NCBI RefSeq assembly: GCF_000143535.2
Contig: NC_037324.1
Span: forward strand, 124,001 to 188,000
Reading direction: 5' to 3'
Source: Botrytis cinerea B05.10
Lineage: Eukaryota > Ascomycota > Leotiomycetes > Helotiales > Sclerotiniaceae
Length of the DNA stretch: 64,000 nt
The position numbers and the translations under genes were made by a program. Below the pieces are notes generated by a model, which did not search any database, was not told the DNA's origin, and saw only the letters and a list, made by a program, of their open reading frames with translations. Shown one piece after another: positions 1 through 13,700 of this stretch; within the stretch, counting starts at the first letter, position 1; the number at the start of each line of letters is the position of its first letter.

Positions 1-3000
1 TATTGACTTGACTCCGAACTCGAGATAAAGCATCATGAGGGCGTTCAGGATATTCGGCACCAGGTGTCGGATGCTGAGTAGATGCTTGATCTTCCATCTC
101 TTCCGCGAAAGATTGCAAAGTGGCTCCTCTCGCATCAAAATACTCGGTATCCTCAGGATTCTCGGGTGCGGGAACAAATTGTGCATCGTCTTCAAGTAAT
201 TTGTCCCACTGAGTGCCTTCAAACCAAGGATGGCTTCGGATTTCATCGCCTCCAGTAGGAAACTTCTCTTCTTTGTTGGCCCCAAGCCGTTTTTGAGGGT
301 CTGAACATAGAAGCTTATTCATAAGATCCTTAGCCTCATCTGAGACATCGTAGTCACCTTCATCCGGCCATGAAATTCGGCGAGCCAGAATGTTTTCGAA
401 AACTTCATCCGGTGTGCCAGCATGGAATGGTGGATAGCCATAGATGAATTCAAACATGATACATCCTACAGACCACCAGTCACTTACTTCATCTTGACCA
501 AGGCCATTTACCGTTTCGGGAGCAAGATAGTCAGGTGTACCAACAAATCGACGATTACTATCATCAGGATCGAAAAGAGCCATTGGAGGTGGCATCATAC
601 CTGTGCTAGTTTGTGGTGGTGTACTGTGCCTAGCATCAGAACTGTGACTAGTGATCGGTTGAAGGCACAAGTCTGGTGATCCAGTAACCTCATTTTCACT
701 CAATTCTTCAATAGGTGATCTCCTTTGGTTGAGCGCTTGCTGATTCTGGGACTCGTTCAAAGAAAATTGGTTGAACATAGAAGTCAATGCATCACTGCCG
801 CCACTATCACTCCGATGGCCAGACTTTCGTCGCGCATCCTTGTTGATAGTATTTTCACGACTCAAATTGAAGTACGAGGGTGTTCCTGAGCTACCTGCAA
901 CATCTGGGGTCATCTGAGGTGTTGAGCCGGGTGAATGATGGCCCTGGTAATCGAATGACGAAGCACGAGAAGAACTCATTGAAGTCGCTCGAGCAAAAGG
1001 GCCTTGCTTTAGCAGATCTGGTGCAGACTCATTCGCTACGCTGCTTAATACACGCTTTTGACGTCCAATCAAACCCATCCTCGATAGACCAAAATCGGTC
1101 AATTTAAGATGACCCTTTTGATCAATGAGAAGATTGTCAGGCTTCAAATCACGATGTACAATGCCACGACTGTGAAGATGTTCAACCCCAAGGATTACCT
1201 CGCCAAGGTATTTCTTTGCCCAATCCTCCGAAAGACCTCCGAGAACTTTAATGAGAGATGCACAATCGCCACCATTAAGATATTCCATCACTAGGTATAG
1301 ATAGTCTTTACTTGAAAATGTCCAATAGAGCTTCGCGACAAAATCACTCTCACCTTGCCACATCATAATAGCACGTTCAGCCTTAACATTCGTGACTTGA
1401 TTCTTGGCAACCATGTCGGCCTTTTTAAGTACCTTGATAGCATAGTAATCACCAGTTGACTTCTTCTTCGATAAGTAAACACTACCAAAGGCTCCCTTGC
1501 TGATAGGTTTGATGATCTCGAAATCCTTGATCGATGGTGGTACGGCACGTGCTTGGGGGGCACTAACAGAATTTAATCGGGGCGATGGTGGTGGGCGTGG
1601 GTCTGATCCAGCAGCCGAGGACTGACGTCGATGGTGTGACGGAACTAATGCGGGCGAGCTGAACTCGCTTCCGGGAAGCATCGGCGATGCAGTTGGAGAA
1701 ACAATACCCTCGTGGGCGATCGGCAGAATGCGGGGTTTGGAAATTCTCAATGGGGATGATGGAGGTGGCATCCGAACGGGAGACTCTTGTCTTCGGGGTG
1801 AAAGTGTACCAGTAGCGAGAACCATACTTCGCCTGTTTTGCTGTCGTGAACTTGCATGTCGACGAAGATCTCCGAACTCTGAAACTGGAGATTCTGTTCT
1901 TGGCGGACGCCCCATGACCGATGATGATCTGACACTACCATCACTTTCCGCACCCGTGTCACTCTCGAAAAAGATTGATTCTCTTCTTGCTTCTCGGGAT
2001 TGTCCTAGTATGCTACTCAAAGCGCCCTGGTGTGAACGAGGGGTTGGACATTCTTTAGGACTACTGGATCTAGTAGAAGAAATGGCAGCAGATGATAATT
2101 GCCGACCTTCATGTACCGTGCCCGTCCCAACTTCAGCAGCTCGAAGTGCTGCCGCCAGCGATGATGGTCCATGTGGTCCGTCGAACGAACCTGCAAAAAA
2201 CCCCTCTTCATTAGCTGGTGTTGTTTCTTCAGGCTCCTCTGTCGAATCACTTAGTTGACCAGCTGCAATTCGGGCAGCTTTGTTGATAGCCTCATCTATA
2301 CAATCCTGTACAATTGCCGAAAATTCCATACGGATGCGTTCTGAATATTCGATAATTCTTCGATGACGAATGACAGCTTCAACCTTTGCTCGTGCAACGG
2401 CTTCGCTATCCGCACATAGCATCGATAGGCCTTCTTGATCTACAGCATTCAAACTTGGTGATTGCCATTGCATAACTTGAGATATGCGGGATTCCGATTG
2501 AGGAGATTGTGTGCGAAACTCTCCGGGAGCTTGAGGGGATGGCTCTTTAATCGCGGGTGTGTTGATTTCCATGGCTGTATCACAAAGGTCCAGTAATAAT
2601 TCTACAATTCGAGCATGAGGTCGCCTTTGAGCGAAAGATCGTCCTCTTACGTGACCTAATCCTGATGTAGACCTTGACCGAGATCTACCCGATGTGGGTG
2701 TCCCTGGAGAAGCTGTACCGGAAGACGTAGTTGAGTTGGCACCAATCGGTAATCCTTTGTATTCAGCCTGAGGTGGAGTCGGCATCACAGGTTGTTCTCC
2801 CGCACTCGGCCGAGCTTGACGAGCTTCCAACGCATCCAAAACTCTAACGATGGCATGACGATGTTCCGTCAAATTGTCCTGACACATTTGTACTTCCATC
2901 TCAGCTTTATGTTCTTGGAGACACAACTCGGTATGTTTTTCGAACCACCAAGGAGGGATTTGACGTTCGCAGATTCGGCAAAGAAGTGGTAATGGCGGGG

Positions 3001-3719
3001 CATGATTTTCTGGATCCTCCAGACCATTTTCTGCAACGGTAGTAAGATATTTCGCAAGAACTTGTGCTCCGGTACCTAGAGATTCGACTATAACAGGGGC
3101 AAGGTCTATTTGAATTTCTCGTGGCGCTATCCAAGGTCTAATCATCCACATAGTCTGCATAATATTAGTTGTTAAATTCCGATCAAAGATCATGACATGA
3201 ACCTACATGACTGCCTGCTTCGGATCCTCGATCGTGCACCATGATACCCTGTCCCTCCAGATCAATTGTAGCAGGTCCCGGTTGCGACATTGCTGCACCT
3301 TCGCCTTCCCCTTCTTTGACACACTCTAGATTTTCCAGCGGTAATAATCTTGAAGCCGGACCCAACTCAATGGCGAACCTTATAATGTAACTGCGAGAAT
3401 CGTCCTTCTTCATTTCCTCCAGAGTATCTGTGAATACACTCTTGTCGTTGTCTCCAATCAAAATGTCCGCAATTGGTTTCCCTTGAACAGAATCCAAAGT
3501 TGTACCAATGACATCTGACCATGAGGGGCTGACCCAATTTATTGTGCCATCCATACTGAGATCCATGATGACATTGAGAGTTTCTTCTGCTGCTTGTCGG
3601 AGATCTTCCCTCTCTTCTCGAATATCCGCACTGAGTGATCGTTCCATCATACCGGCCTCTGCACGCAGATGCGATACAGCGGGTGGTGCTAACATTGCCT
3701 GATTCTGCTCTCCCTCCAT
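1..3719 (-). CDS. RIM15: RIM15-type PAS/AGC protein kinase, C-terminal part outside window
   Basis: Exon 1 is 3208/3207-3719 (ends at 3207, codes 171 residues); a 52-nt intron 3155-3206 (GTAGGT donor, ACTAAT branch, CAG acceptor) leads to exon 2, open from 3154 to the window edge. The start at 3719 gives the N-terminus expected for fungal Rim15, followed by a PAS domain (about residues 45-120, WVSPSWSDVIG). Near 2930-2990 there is a CxxC...H..C zinc-finger-like motif, then a long Ser/Pro-rich region, then the kinase: Gly loop GAFGSV (about 1480-1497), VAIK-like lysine (about 1435), HRDLKPDN (about 1150), DFGLS (about 1097) and APE (about 515). Roughly 190 residues separate DFG from APE, the insert typical of the Rim15/Cek1/Greatwall branch. 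Known role of the family: nutrient and stress signalling downstream of TOR/PKA, promoting quiescence through endosulfines. The rest of the C-terminus, where a receiver domain is expected, lies outside the window. Confidence 0.95.
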
Positions 3720-4476
3720 CTTGGCTGAAATATAGATTGAGGATTCCTAAGAATCAATCCGTTGCGTCAACATTGACTATTGAATGGTGCCCTTAGACTT
3801 TCAATCAACTGCATTGATGTTGTACGCGTCTTCGTTGGTTGGGATCGGATGTTATCGTGTCTTTGCAAGCATTCGTATCGTGGAGGGGAAAAACCGTTCA
3901 GTCGACTCGACCGCGAGGAATGAACCTAGCTAGCAATCAATATTGAAAGAAGACATCATAATAGTTGATATTGATGTCTCCTTGTGTAAATTTGGGGAGA
4001 GAAAATTATTTGATGATTTGATGGAAGTATTTTTTGGAAACGGTTTAGAGGTTGTAGTTGGGGGGGGATAAATTTATCTGGCGTGGTCTGGGTTGATGTC
4101 CTACTACGGCAAAACTAATCCGTTTGAGTTTTGGTGTGAGAGTGAGATGGAGTGTGGTTTGAAGCGGGAAAACCTGAGGTTGAGGTACCTTGTTTAACTT
4201 TTCTCCCCTTCTCTCTCAGAGGCAATGGAAGAGCATCGGAAGGTTGCTTGCTTACTGGGGAACTGCTTATTTGCTTATGGTACAGATTGGCGGACAGGAC
4301 TAGACACTCCAAAGGTTGGATGAAACGGTTTGGATCGAGTTGTTCCAGCGAGGGAGGAAAAACAACAACACAGGAATGTGTGAGAGTCGGGCTGTCGTGA
4401 TACAGCCAGATTGACTCAATGGTATCAGTCGGGAGTGAGTATGGGAGTGAGTATGAGAATCGACTGTTTATTTTTT

Positions 4477-4506
4477 CTTTTTCTTTCTTTCTTTCTTTCT
4501 TTTCTT
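4477..4506. repeat. (TTTC)n microsatellite
   Basis: About 30 bp of TTTC units with slight interruption, lying about 760 bp upstream of the RIM15 start codon. Confidence 0.9.
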
Positions 4507-4687
4507 CTCGTCCGTATTTCTTTTGCGAGCACGGCTTTGAGACTCCTCGGGACCTAGGTATTGTTTTCCCTTCACTGCTCGATAGAATATTGACCTGTCC
4601 TGGACCCTTGTGTCGAAAAGTGCTCGTGGATCTGATCTGATCTGATTTGGCTGGTTACCTACTCCGTATTGTTTTGGAGGGAGTTGC

Positions 4688-4727
4688 TATGGTATGGTAT
4701 GGTATGGTATGGTATGATATGATATGG
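4688..4727. repeat. (GGTAT)n pentanucleotide tract
   Basis: Five or six GGTAT units followed by two GATAT variants. The same unit on the other strand (ATACC) recurs at 26434-26457, 38888-38905 and about 47520-47540. Confidence 0.9.
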
Positions 4728-5379
4728 ATCCCCATAAGATCTCAGGTGAGGGGACACAGCCAATTGAAATGGAGAAAATATATCACGAACGACAACAAAT
4801 CCAATCAACCAGTTTATGAGACAAAGAACATTGCAGTGGGTGGAATTGAGTTGAACTGAGCTGCTGAATTCTAGCTCGTCTCGGCAATGCTACTCTGTAC
4901 TACGGCATGGGTTGAACGCGAAGGTATATCGGTATTTGGCATACGACGATTGATATTCGTTAGCATTTGTGATGCATGAGCATTCGTGTATTGCATGCAA
5001 CTATTCGTTCGTACATTCGTCGATGTGGTTGGCAGATGGAAGACAATGAGATCGCTGGGCTTCTGCTTCTACCCTCGACGTCGATGTGGATATGCATATA
5101 AATAGGAACAATATTGAGTTTTGGGGATTCAAAGTGGACACACACACCTAGCATATGCCGCCCAAGTAATTCCTGGAATTCTCTGAAATTCGCTGTGTAG
5201 TGAAAATGGTTCTACTATCCGTCGATGTTCCTGTCGCGGGAGGAGTGACAAGCAGAAGATGTACATGTAAGATCACCACAAAGCCTCCACCACCTCCACC
5301 CACGCCTTCGCCTCGTTAAGAGCACACCAAAATTGAAGATATACTGTTCACCATTGTCGACTAGTTGTTCTAGACTGGT

Positions 5380-6950
5380 TTCCCCTCACTCTAGTCATTG
5401 TATTTGGGTCTTGATGCTACGTCAAAGCGACAATAAGGTTTAACTTCTTCCATCACACGCGCACCCTCACTCACTCGCCTACCTCACTGCAAGCCCTTGA
5501 AGCCCTTTCCAGCCACAACTCATCATCACCACTCTTGCGTTCTTTCCCCTCTCTTGACCGTTCAACCGTCAAACTTACACAACGACCAGAAAAATGAAAC
5601 ATTCTCACCACTTGGCAATTCTACACCCGATATGCCAAACCGGTCTATAAACACATAGCCACGTCGAGAATATCTAATTCAGCTCACTCCTCCATCGCAA
5701 CCGAACAATGACCCCCATCAACCTCGACCACAACCTCGCCTTTGGCGCTCTCCCACACACAAGAAGTGTCACATACATAATCATAGCTCAATCGTTCAAT
5801 CGTTCAATCCTTAAAAGCCAACTCACCCCCAATGAATTAATCTATCCATTTATAATCACATCTTTGCTCATTGGATCCCTGGAAGGGAAAAAGACGAATT
5901 GGCTGCAACCTCGCATATATCCATCCACTCATTATCCAAATTACATTGCCGTATCACAACATCATTCCTCGACCCATTTTGAAACTATTTCTTCGTCATC
6001 TGCGATTTCCATATCCTTTTCGAGATCTACATGCTGGTCATAAAACGATTGATTCCTCGATCCCTTTACAACTTCGGCCAGGTCCGTGGACTGGACGAAG
6101 GGCATCATGAATGCCACCCGCACCACTTTATAGAAACGCATGGTAATGTTAACCAAGATAGTTCGATTGTGCATGAAGTGACCTGACCCAGAACATTCTT
6201 TCCAACAGGAGATGTTTAGTAACGCTTGTTATTCTATCCTTTTCTACTTTCGTTTCTCTGCTCTGCATATAACATTAGCACAGGTTAGATTCGAGTTGGT
6301 GTCTCATTACCTTGTCTCTATCAGAACATTTCATTCGACTATACTCGAGTACTTATAAACCCTGCTTGCTTTCGTTCACATTTGCGGTAAATAATAAACA
6401 AATCAATCCCGAGGGTTCTGTAGCATCTCGTTTCATTTCCTGATCAAGCTTCTTGCCACCCCGGAACCCCTGTTTAACCATCGCCAAATTCCAGAGAATA
6501 GCAACCGAGAGCTCGCACAGCAACAATCTTTACCCACAACTTACCCCATCTCGAGTCCATGTCATATATCTGAAGGTTTATTTATTTATGCTTGTCCAAA
6601 AGTTACCACATCACTACCGTCTCCAAAACAAACATCATCATCCCACACACTTTTCAACTAAAGCTTACTTTACCTCCCCTCACTCACTTACCAACTACCA
6701 CCCAACACTCACAACGCCAATCCAACCAACATAACCTCCTTCCGCCCAGAAATCTTGGAACCGAGCACTACATATTGCCCTTTACCCTAGAGCAAGCCGC
6801 AACTAATCTATACGACTCCCTAGCAACTAACTACTCGAGCTCTGAACGGGAACTAAGAAGTTGTACGCTCAAGGCCCCAGACTAAATTCAAAGAAGCCAA
6901 AACTTACCAGAGCTAGTGAGAAATAACCGTCAGCTGGTCAATCAGATCAC
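5380..6950 (+). other. Leader-like CT/CA-rich stretch without convincing ORF
   Basis: From about 5380 the plus strand becomes pyrimidine- and CA-rich in the manner of fungal transcription start regions and 5' leaders (CTCACTCACTC, CCAGCCACAACTC). It has short ATG frames at 5594 (19 codons) and 5708 (111 codons), neither with a recognisable product. This may be a non-coding transcript or the leader of a gene whose exons were not resolved. Confidence 0.3.
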
Positions 6951-9900
6951 TTTAGATGCATGCGCTACCCACGCCATCATCATCACCATCATCACTACGT
7001 ATAACACAGAGGGAGGTCGAGATCTAGTCAGTTGAAGGTTACGCAAGTGCTTTTGGATTTTTGTTGGGGATCAGTCTAAATTGAGTGACCTTCGAGAATG
7101 ATCTTCTAAGGGTCTGGTGGGAGTTTGCATGTACGCATATACGCATATACGCATACGAATGTCGAGATTCTCGAGTCTAGAATGTCGAAATTTGAGTTCA
7201 TGGCTTTGATTCAAACAGTTCTTCACTCCATGCATAGTTCGCAACTTGTAGCAATACCGATACTTCCGCGACCAAGTTCTTACTCTAACTACTTTTGCGC
7301 GGTATTCTATAGCTAATGCCAGTGCTAGTGTTAATTCTCGTCTACTCCTCTCTCTTAGCTTTCCGCATTTTTGGTTACTGTTCTACTAGTGTACGAGTAT
7401 CTTCACCTATCCTGCCCATTCACATCTAGCTTTTTCCTCTTTTGACTCTCTTTCCCCCTTCCACTTTTCCAAACCCTGGAAACCCACGCGTTCCAAGCCC
7501 CAAAATTCCATCCCACGCACTTGGATCAAAATTAATTAATAACATCACAAACCCAACGAACCGGGGAGCATGTTGACTGTTTCCCGGCCGGTAAGATCTT
7601 ATGTGGGGTTACGAAAGTACCACGAAAATTGGTCTCGTGGTGATAGCCATGAAGATCGCTGGGTCACGTGTGTCAGACTTGGGAAGTGCCAATGCTCTGA
7701 GGATGAAGCACTAGATTACTAGTGGAGGGAATGTGGAGGAAGAAATGAGGGGACGGTGATGCATGAAAAACTCACCGTTTGACAACATATGTGTTTCAAA
7801 CTCTGTTTTTTGGCATTCTTACTATTCATTCGCTGTTTTTCCACGATATTCTGCATGCAATCAGTTCGGATTGAATTTTGAGGGCTCAAGGGCCCCAGGC
7901 ATGAGTAGTACAATGTCTCGAGCGTCTCGATGTCTTGCTTCTTCCCTCATACCATTTATTGACTAGCTTCTTTATTTGTGGAGTGGAGTGTAGTATAGGG
8001 TAGGATAGTGAAGCAAATACATGCATACACTTCCAATCTCGTGATTCGTAGCTCGTAGCTCGTCGCTCGAATTTTTCAAATTTGGGAATTGAGGCTGAGA
8101 CTCCCGGATGACGAACTATTCTTTCTTTTTTTGGTCAGAGACGGGATGAATGGGCTGTCCTGGATGGGTATAAGTTGGGATGAATTGTCCCAGGGGCTTA
8201 ATTTTTGGATCGTATAATGATTCAGCATTGACCCAACGGCGAAGCCTAGAATGTCATTCGGATTTGATAGTTTTTTTTTCGACTAATAGTGTCACCCCCG
8301 AGAGTTCGAATTTCTCAAATTTAGGGTCAGCCGAAAGCTCCAAGGTTTTTGTATTGGTAATTGGTGTCCGAATCGTTGGGTAGGACAGAATGGCACAAAT
8401 TTTCGCCTGCAGAGATTCGGGAATAGATCACAAATTTCCCAGGTGGGACGTTTAAAGATGTTTGGCGTTTCGTTGGGTTAATATGTATTATTGTGACTAC
8501 CTAGTATCCTTACCTGGTATTCTATGGCTAGTGCTAGTGTTAGAGTTCATGTCTAGTGTTGTATCTCCATTTGCCCGAATATAAGCTCCTAATTCATCAC
8601 ATCTAACATCATGGTACCAGTGTATTATACTTCAAATAATCAACGCATTACAATTTTCCCATTTCTAATTCAAATTTAGAACTTGTCGCTTTCATAGTTC
8701 GCGCTTATTGCAATTTAGCAAGACTCTTATACAGTGGAGTCCATATACTTATTCAGGCCTAAGAACAACTTCGATGGTTTGTTATTTGGATCGGATGAAA
8801 ACTATTATTAATAAGTCTTAGAATTCGGAAGATGTGAATACTAGTCGAAAGCACTCATCACACCAATCACATTTGCAACATATTTAATTGTGAACCTAAC
8901 ATAACCATTCTCAATCGACATATTCATGATTTAGAAAAAGAAAAAAAGAAATACCGGCATCATGTGTCTACCTACTACCTTTGGAGATTAAACTTGTCCC
9001 ATCTCCCATCCTCAATACCCACTAGTAACGAATCTCTAACTTCTATCTTCTTGAAATACCTTTCATATCATGGACATTCCTTGTTCCTTACAGGTGGGAG
9101 TCCCCCTCCCTGAGACATCTGAGGTGGATAGTTGGGAAATACATCCACAAATACACTCTGAAGTCTGGAGAGCCGATGAATATCTCGAGTGACCTTTCGA
9201 CTCAAGGAAAGAAGATGAGAGACAAAATGTGTGATAGGCAACAGAAGAAAGAGCTAAAGATCTGTTAACAATTTCTAGAGCCACGCACTAATCGCGCTGG
9301 TTCTCGGTAGCAGTTTGTTGTCGCCCATAGAGCACAACAGAAATGGGAAAAATGATCAGCGATTGTAACGCGTTGCAAACAGTGATATGGTGCGCGATTT
9401 ATCATTAGTTCCTGGTGGACAGAAGACCGGGCTACATGGCGGACCTCTGGAAGAGCTGAGATTTCTGAAATTTTGATTAGAATAGAAGAGAAAGGTGGCA
9501 CGATGGAGACCTCGTCATTTGAAATGTAGCTTGGCTGAGTGAGATTTTGGATGGAGTTTTCTTCTCTTACGTGGCTTTGTTAGCAGCGTCTAATTTTCTC
9601 AGACTCTTATCCGAGTATTCCTAGAAATTGACTGGCTGTTCTCATAGTAAGGAGCTTCCTTCTCTCATTAGTCAATAATGTTTCTTGTTACAAGCGAAAA
9701 TTAAAGGAGAGATGGTTGTCGATGTGTCGACTTTTTAAGAAGGAACGGTTAGGGAAAGATGGAAAATGTTTTTTTCGGCTGACGGTTCATATTTTCAGAA
9801 GAGAAACTCACGTGTCTCCCTTTGCAAACTTCTTCTCGCCATGAATATCTCAATTGATAGTTTGTTCCTCCGTCTTCCTCCTTCGATAAAAACCCTCTGG

Positions 9901-10247
9901 TTTATTGAACAGCTCCTCAGAAATTTGTGCTCACATTTCTTTTACACATGTAGAATTCTCTATATATTTTGATCAGACTTCGCCTTGCGGTGAGCTCTAG
10001 TTTAAGGGTAGCTGAGAATAATTTCAGGAGTATATATAAGGAAGATTTCAATGATAGTATGGATTTTATTCTGTAGTGACGGTGATATAACTAGTTATGG
10101 CAGAATTGATTTAAGGAGATCAAATAACATCGGATTAACATGAAAATTAGGTCCAGTCTGCAGCAAAAATATCTGATTTACCCAGTGGCACTGCAAAAGC
10201 AGATATCATCGGAAGCTGGACTCGTCCACCGAAATGTTGAAATTTCT
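6950..10247. other. Gene-poor stretch
   Basis: No gene was recognised. It contains a short TACGCATA direct repeat near 7134-7156, a CACGTG palindrome at 7665-7670, and minus-strand frames of 73-78 codons between 9063 and 9501 that resemble nothing known. Plus-strand frames here are short and broken by stops. Confidence 0.5.
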
Positions 10248-10752
10248 TCAGCGAACTTCAACGCGGTAGCCCCCAAGTCTTCTTGGATCAATCTTGTGTT
10301 TACCATTAGTAGGTCCATCAATTGTAATGTTCGGACTGCCATTTCCAGGGGAACCACTTGAATAACGGTTATTACTTATTTCTAACAACTCTGGAGGATC
10401 ATCACTTACGACCAGCAGATCAATTTAACGCCGACAGTAGCTTTAATTTCGATGCCTTGAATGTTGCTTAAAAGTTGTTAGCCATGAAGACTCATTCGGT
10501 GGAAAGACCCTAACTCACGGACTACCTTCGAGATTGTAGTTTGTATTGATGTTTGGCTCATGAGTGCGGTCTCCACCACCCTTAACGTCCCACTTGACCT
10601 GTTTTGCATGTTAGGCACGAGCTATAACTCAGCACACACGGGGAAAAAAGCTTTTGGCATACCCAGGCTGTGGAAAGAGGTGTAATTTCATCAAAATCAT
10701 GTGGGTACTCTTGAGGTTCGATTCCCTCTGCCGTTGCAGATTCACTTGCCAT
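10248..10752 (-). CDS. Small four-exon gene of unknown function (111 aa)
   Basis: Not recognised. Exons are 10663-10752, 10519-10598, 10410-10466 and 10248-10356, giving 112 codons with stop. All three introns (64, 52 and 53 nt) have GT-AG ends with donors GTATGC, GTGAGT and GTAAGT; intron 1 has a CTAAC branch at the expected place and intron 2 has GCTAAC. Each intron is also needed to avoid stops or frame breaks, which is strong evidence for a real gene. The predicted protein begins MASESATAEG, has an acidic N-terminus, then a Gly/Asn-rich region with alternating hydrophobic residues (IEIKATVGVKLICW, then ITIDG and YRVEVR), suggesting a small beta-rich fold. No signal peptide, membrane segment or cysteine pattern is present (one Cys). 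It sits alone in a gene-poor region. The acceptor of intron 2 could also be 9 nt downstream with an earlier donor, changing a few residues. Confidence 0.7.
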
Positions 10753-13700
10753 CTTGAGTAGTGTGTGAACCGAAGAAAGATTATAATTTTTGGCTTTGAA
10801 AATACTTTATTTGCTTGGGAGCTTAGATTTCTCTGGAGAAACAAGAATGAACGGGTATAAGTGTGGTATTTATGTGTTTTCAACTCGTGATTTTTTCGAT
10901 CATCTATGTCATGCTCATCTAAGAGATTGAATCGGTCGTGAGTTCTTTATGCAGTGACACTTCGTTTTGAAGCTATTTGAACACATGTTAGTTTATAATT
11001 CGACTTAAAGTATTCAGCTCTATGCAGAGTTGTAATATCTTTCAGACTTGCAATTGAAATTTCTAGTTTCGTTACTTGAAGACCATATTCTGTTTCGCGT
11101 GCATGGGCATAGTGTAATTTTTTATTAATTTTACTCTAAAATCGGTTGTGGGGCACCAACCAATTACTACATACGTGCAGCTAGCAACGACTGCCAGGCA
11201 TCTTCAGCTCTCTCGAAACGCCCAAAATAGTAGTATCATTGTTTGTTTTGAAGAGTAGCCTGAAAGATCCCAAATGTCCTGAATTAAACAGCTGCATTTC
11301 GCTAAGGCAACTCCATATAGGTTGGCGAACCCATAATCCCCGGTTTTGAGAACCTATTGCTACAGATACACAGATGATTGCATGACTCTCAAATCAATTC
11401 AACCTAGCTTATAAATGCTTGAATAAAAGGTTTTCAAGTAAGCCATAAGCTAGAATAGTCACAACAGATACGTCACTGACAAGGCCTATCTTTGTGAATA
11501 TCATGAACGTGACCTGGATCCAAGACAACTGCGGGGTTATAATGTGCTTGATTACAACATCGGACTCGTCGGGGATGGTAACCATAGGCTCTAATCTGAA
11601 AAGCAAGATAAAGAGTGTGTGTCAACTAGATGGCATATACTTAAATAACCATCCTATGTGGATTACCCGCTTTCGATGGCTCGAGTGCAGAACAGTATGT
11701 TGCACATAGCAAATCCACGCGATTTTGCTTCTTTTTGGCTCATTGATCCATGTTGCGAATGCATGTTGTAGGCTTTAATAATCGTATCCTATCGAGCTGT
11801 TCTAACTTTGGGTAATACAGAAGCGGGGATTTACTTGGTAAGAAAGATTACACAGGGTGTGACAGACTACAATTGTGTATTTTAGATTGAAGATGATGTA
11901 TGTAAATGGATTACACACCTTGCAAAGCTGTCTAGCTAATACGTAATGACATGAATGAAGTCAAGTAACTGATGTGAAGAATAACTTTTTGATTATCAAC
12001 AACTATTATATATGGCTGTGTGAATGATACGGGAAACCTGGGAAAATAGGAACTACTAAGAACCTAGCAAGGGATATGAAATATTGAGAAGAGTTTGAGA
12101 GCAGAGACCCTATCATTACCCAACTCCATTCGAAAACAAAAGCTTCTGAAGGATCAACATAATTCAGCAGGGTTTGAAATGAATGAGAAAATTCAACTAC
12201 CGATGACATAAAAAGTGCCCTATTCTTTTTATAATTTTTTTTTCTCGGTTCAGAGCTCAGTTTTATAGATTCGGTCTGCATGGCCCTTACAACGCAATGA
12301 GTTTTTGGAAGCCATGAGCTGAGCAGGGCATTTGGCTCATTTCAATTGTAGCCAGCAATATTTGGAGCAGGCAAGCTTTCAGAAAATTGGTGTTTTGAGG
12401 CACTCTATCTTCCAATCTTCCAATCTTCTCTCGAAATTCTCATACCATGATCTCGAAGATATGTTGCGAGAAAAGGCTCAGTGAACGACTATTCATTGGC
12501 GAGGAGATATTGTCCTGATCGCATGTGGAGACATGGGAGACAGCAAGAATAACTTGTAAAAGGTTTTTCGAACCTGGAACTTTGTGTTGATGCAAACTCC
12601 TATGGTATTGCATATAAAAGGGGCAAGAAAGTCCCACAGTTTAAGCTTATTCTCGCCTCCTTTATAACCCCTTTGACCAAATTTGACAACAAAAACATTC
12701 TTTCTGTTCTAACATTATCAAACCACCCCGCCAGCCTCGTAGAAAACTAAAAGTTCAGTTTGTTCCAGCATGATGTAATGTTGTGTGAAGGAATCTAACA
12801 TGAACCTTATACACTTTCACTCCCGAAGTCATGTGATGATTCATACTTGTCATCCAGATAATCGTGGTGACTCTCTCCAAGTGCACTACTTGTTGATTGA
12901 TCTGTCACGATGTGACGAAGACTGAACACCGGGTCATAAATCTGATCATTCCGGTACGGTTAGACCCTGATTACAGTTTCTGTGGTTCCCCGATGGGTCA
13001 TCCCCTGCTAGGAAGTATAAATGGTGGGTGGAGTATAAGATAATGGGGATTAGAAGGTATATCTTCAAGTAGTGGGTATGATGGAAATCGAAACGAACAA
13101 CCAAAAGTCATGATAATGGCATTCATACTCACATCTTGAATCAATCGGTAGATCAAGGTATAGTGTTAAGTAGTATAGAAGAGAAAGGGGAAAAGATTCG
13201 GCAGGCTTATCGCAATTGCCCGCCTCCTTATCATTCCCTGAGCAAACGCCGCTTTACACAAGGAACATCAGACATTTGTAAACACAAGTATATCTTCACA
13301 TACAACGTCGATGATATATCTGTTTGACGTCGGTTTTCCAGGGGGAGAGAGGGCGGGTTGGATAAAGTTTTCTTTTGCTCACCACTCACGTCAAGCACTT
13401 TCAGTTTGTACTTACTTCCACTCGCAACGGTTTGATCATACCACGTGAGAGCCATGGCTGTTTAAAGCGCCATCCTCCCTCCTCATGATAAGCTCATGAT
13501 TCAATGTCTCACTCAGCACCAACCAAGCTATGCTATCCAGTCTCATCGAATTCGATGATAACAAGCATTGTTCTATTGTTGGAGGAAGGGAAGATAACAT
13601 CTGACCATAGAAAGGGGATTCACAGCCACCCATATCGCACACATACACATACACCGTTCGCTGCTCTTACATCAGGTTGACTGTTTTACACTTTCTACTC

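Larger units (their letters stand above)
3720..5380. other. RIM15 upstream region, no gene seen
   Basis: This stretch precedes the RIM15 start. It holds a TTTC-type tract and a GGTAT pentamer tract (listed separately), a TGACTCA site around 4412 and short stop-rich reading frames only. It is probably promoter and 5' leader of RIM15; no coding signal was recognised. Confidence 0.5.

Noticed and set aside
1728..2258. Plus-strand frame of 176 codons
   Set aside because: It lies antisense inside the RIM15 exon and mirrors its Ser-rich region; no independent domain.
9063..9501. Two adjoining minus-strand frames
   Set aside because: Looked for introns joining them into a gene; no consistent splice signals or recognisable protein.
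10714..10724. Sequence matching a tRNA B-box (GGTTCGATTCC)
   Set aside because: The T-arm cannot pair and no acceptor or anticodon arms fit; it is inside exon 1 of the small gene on the other strand.
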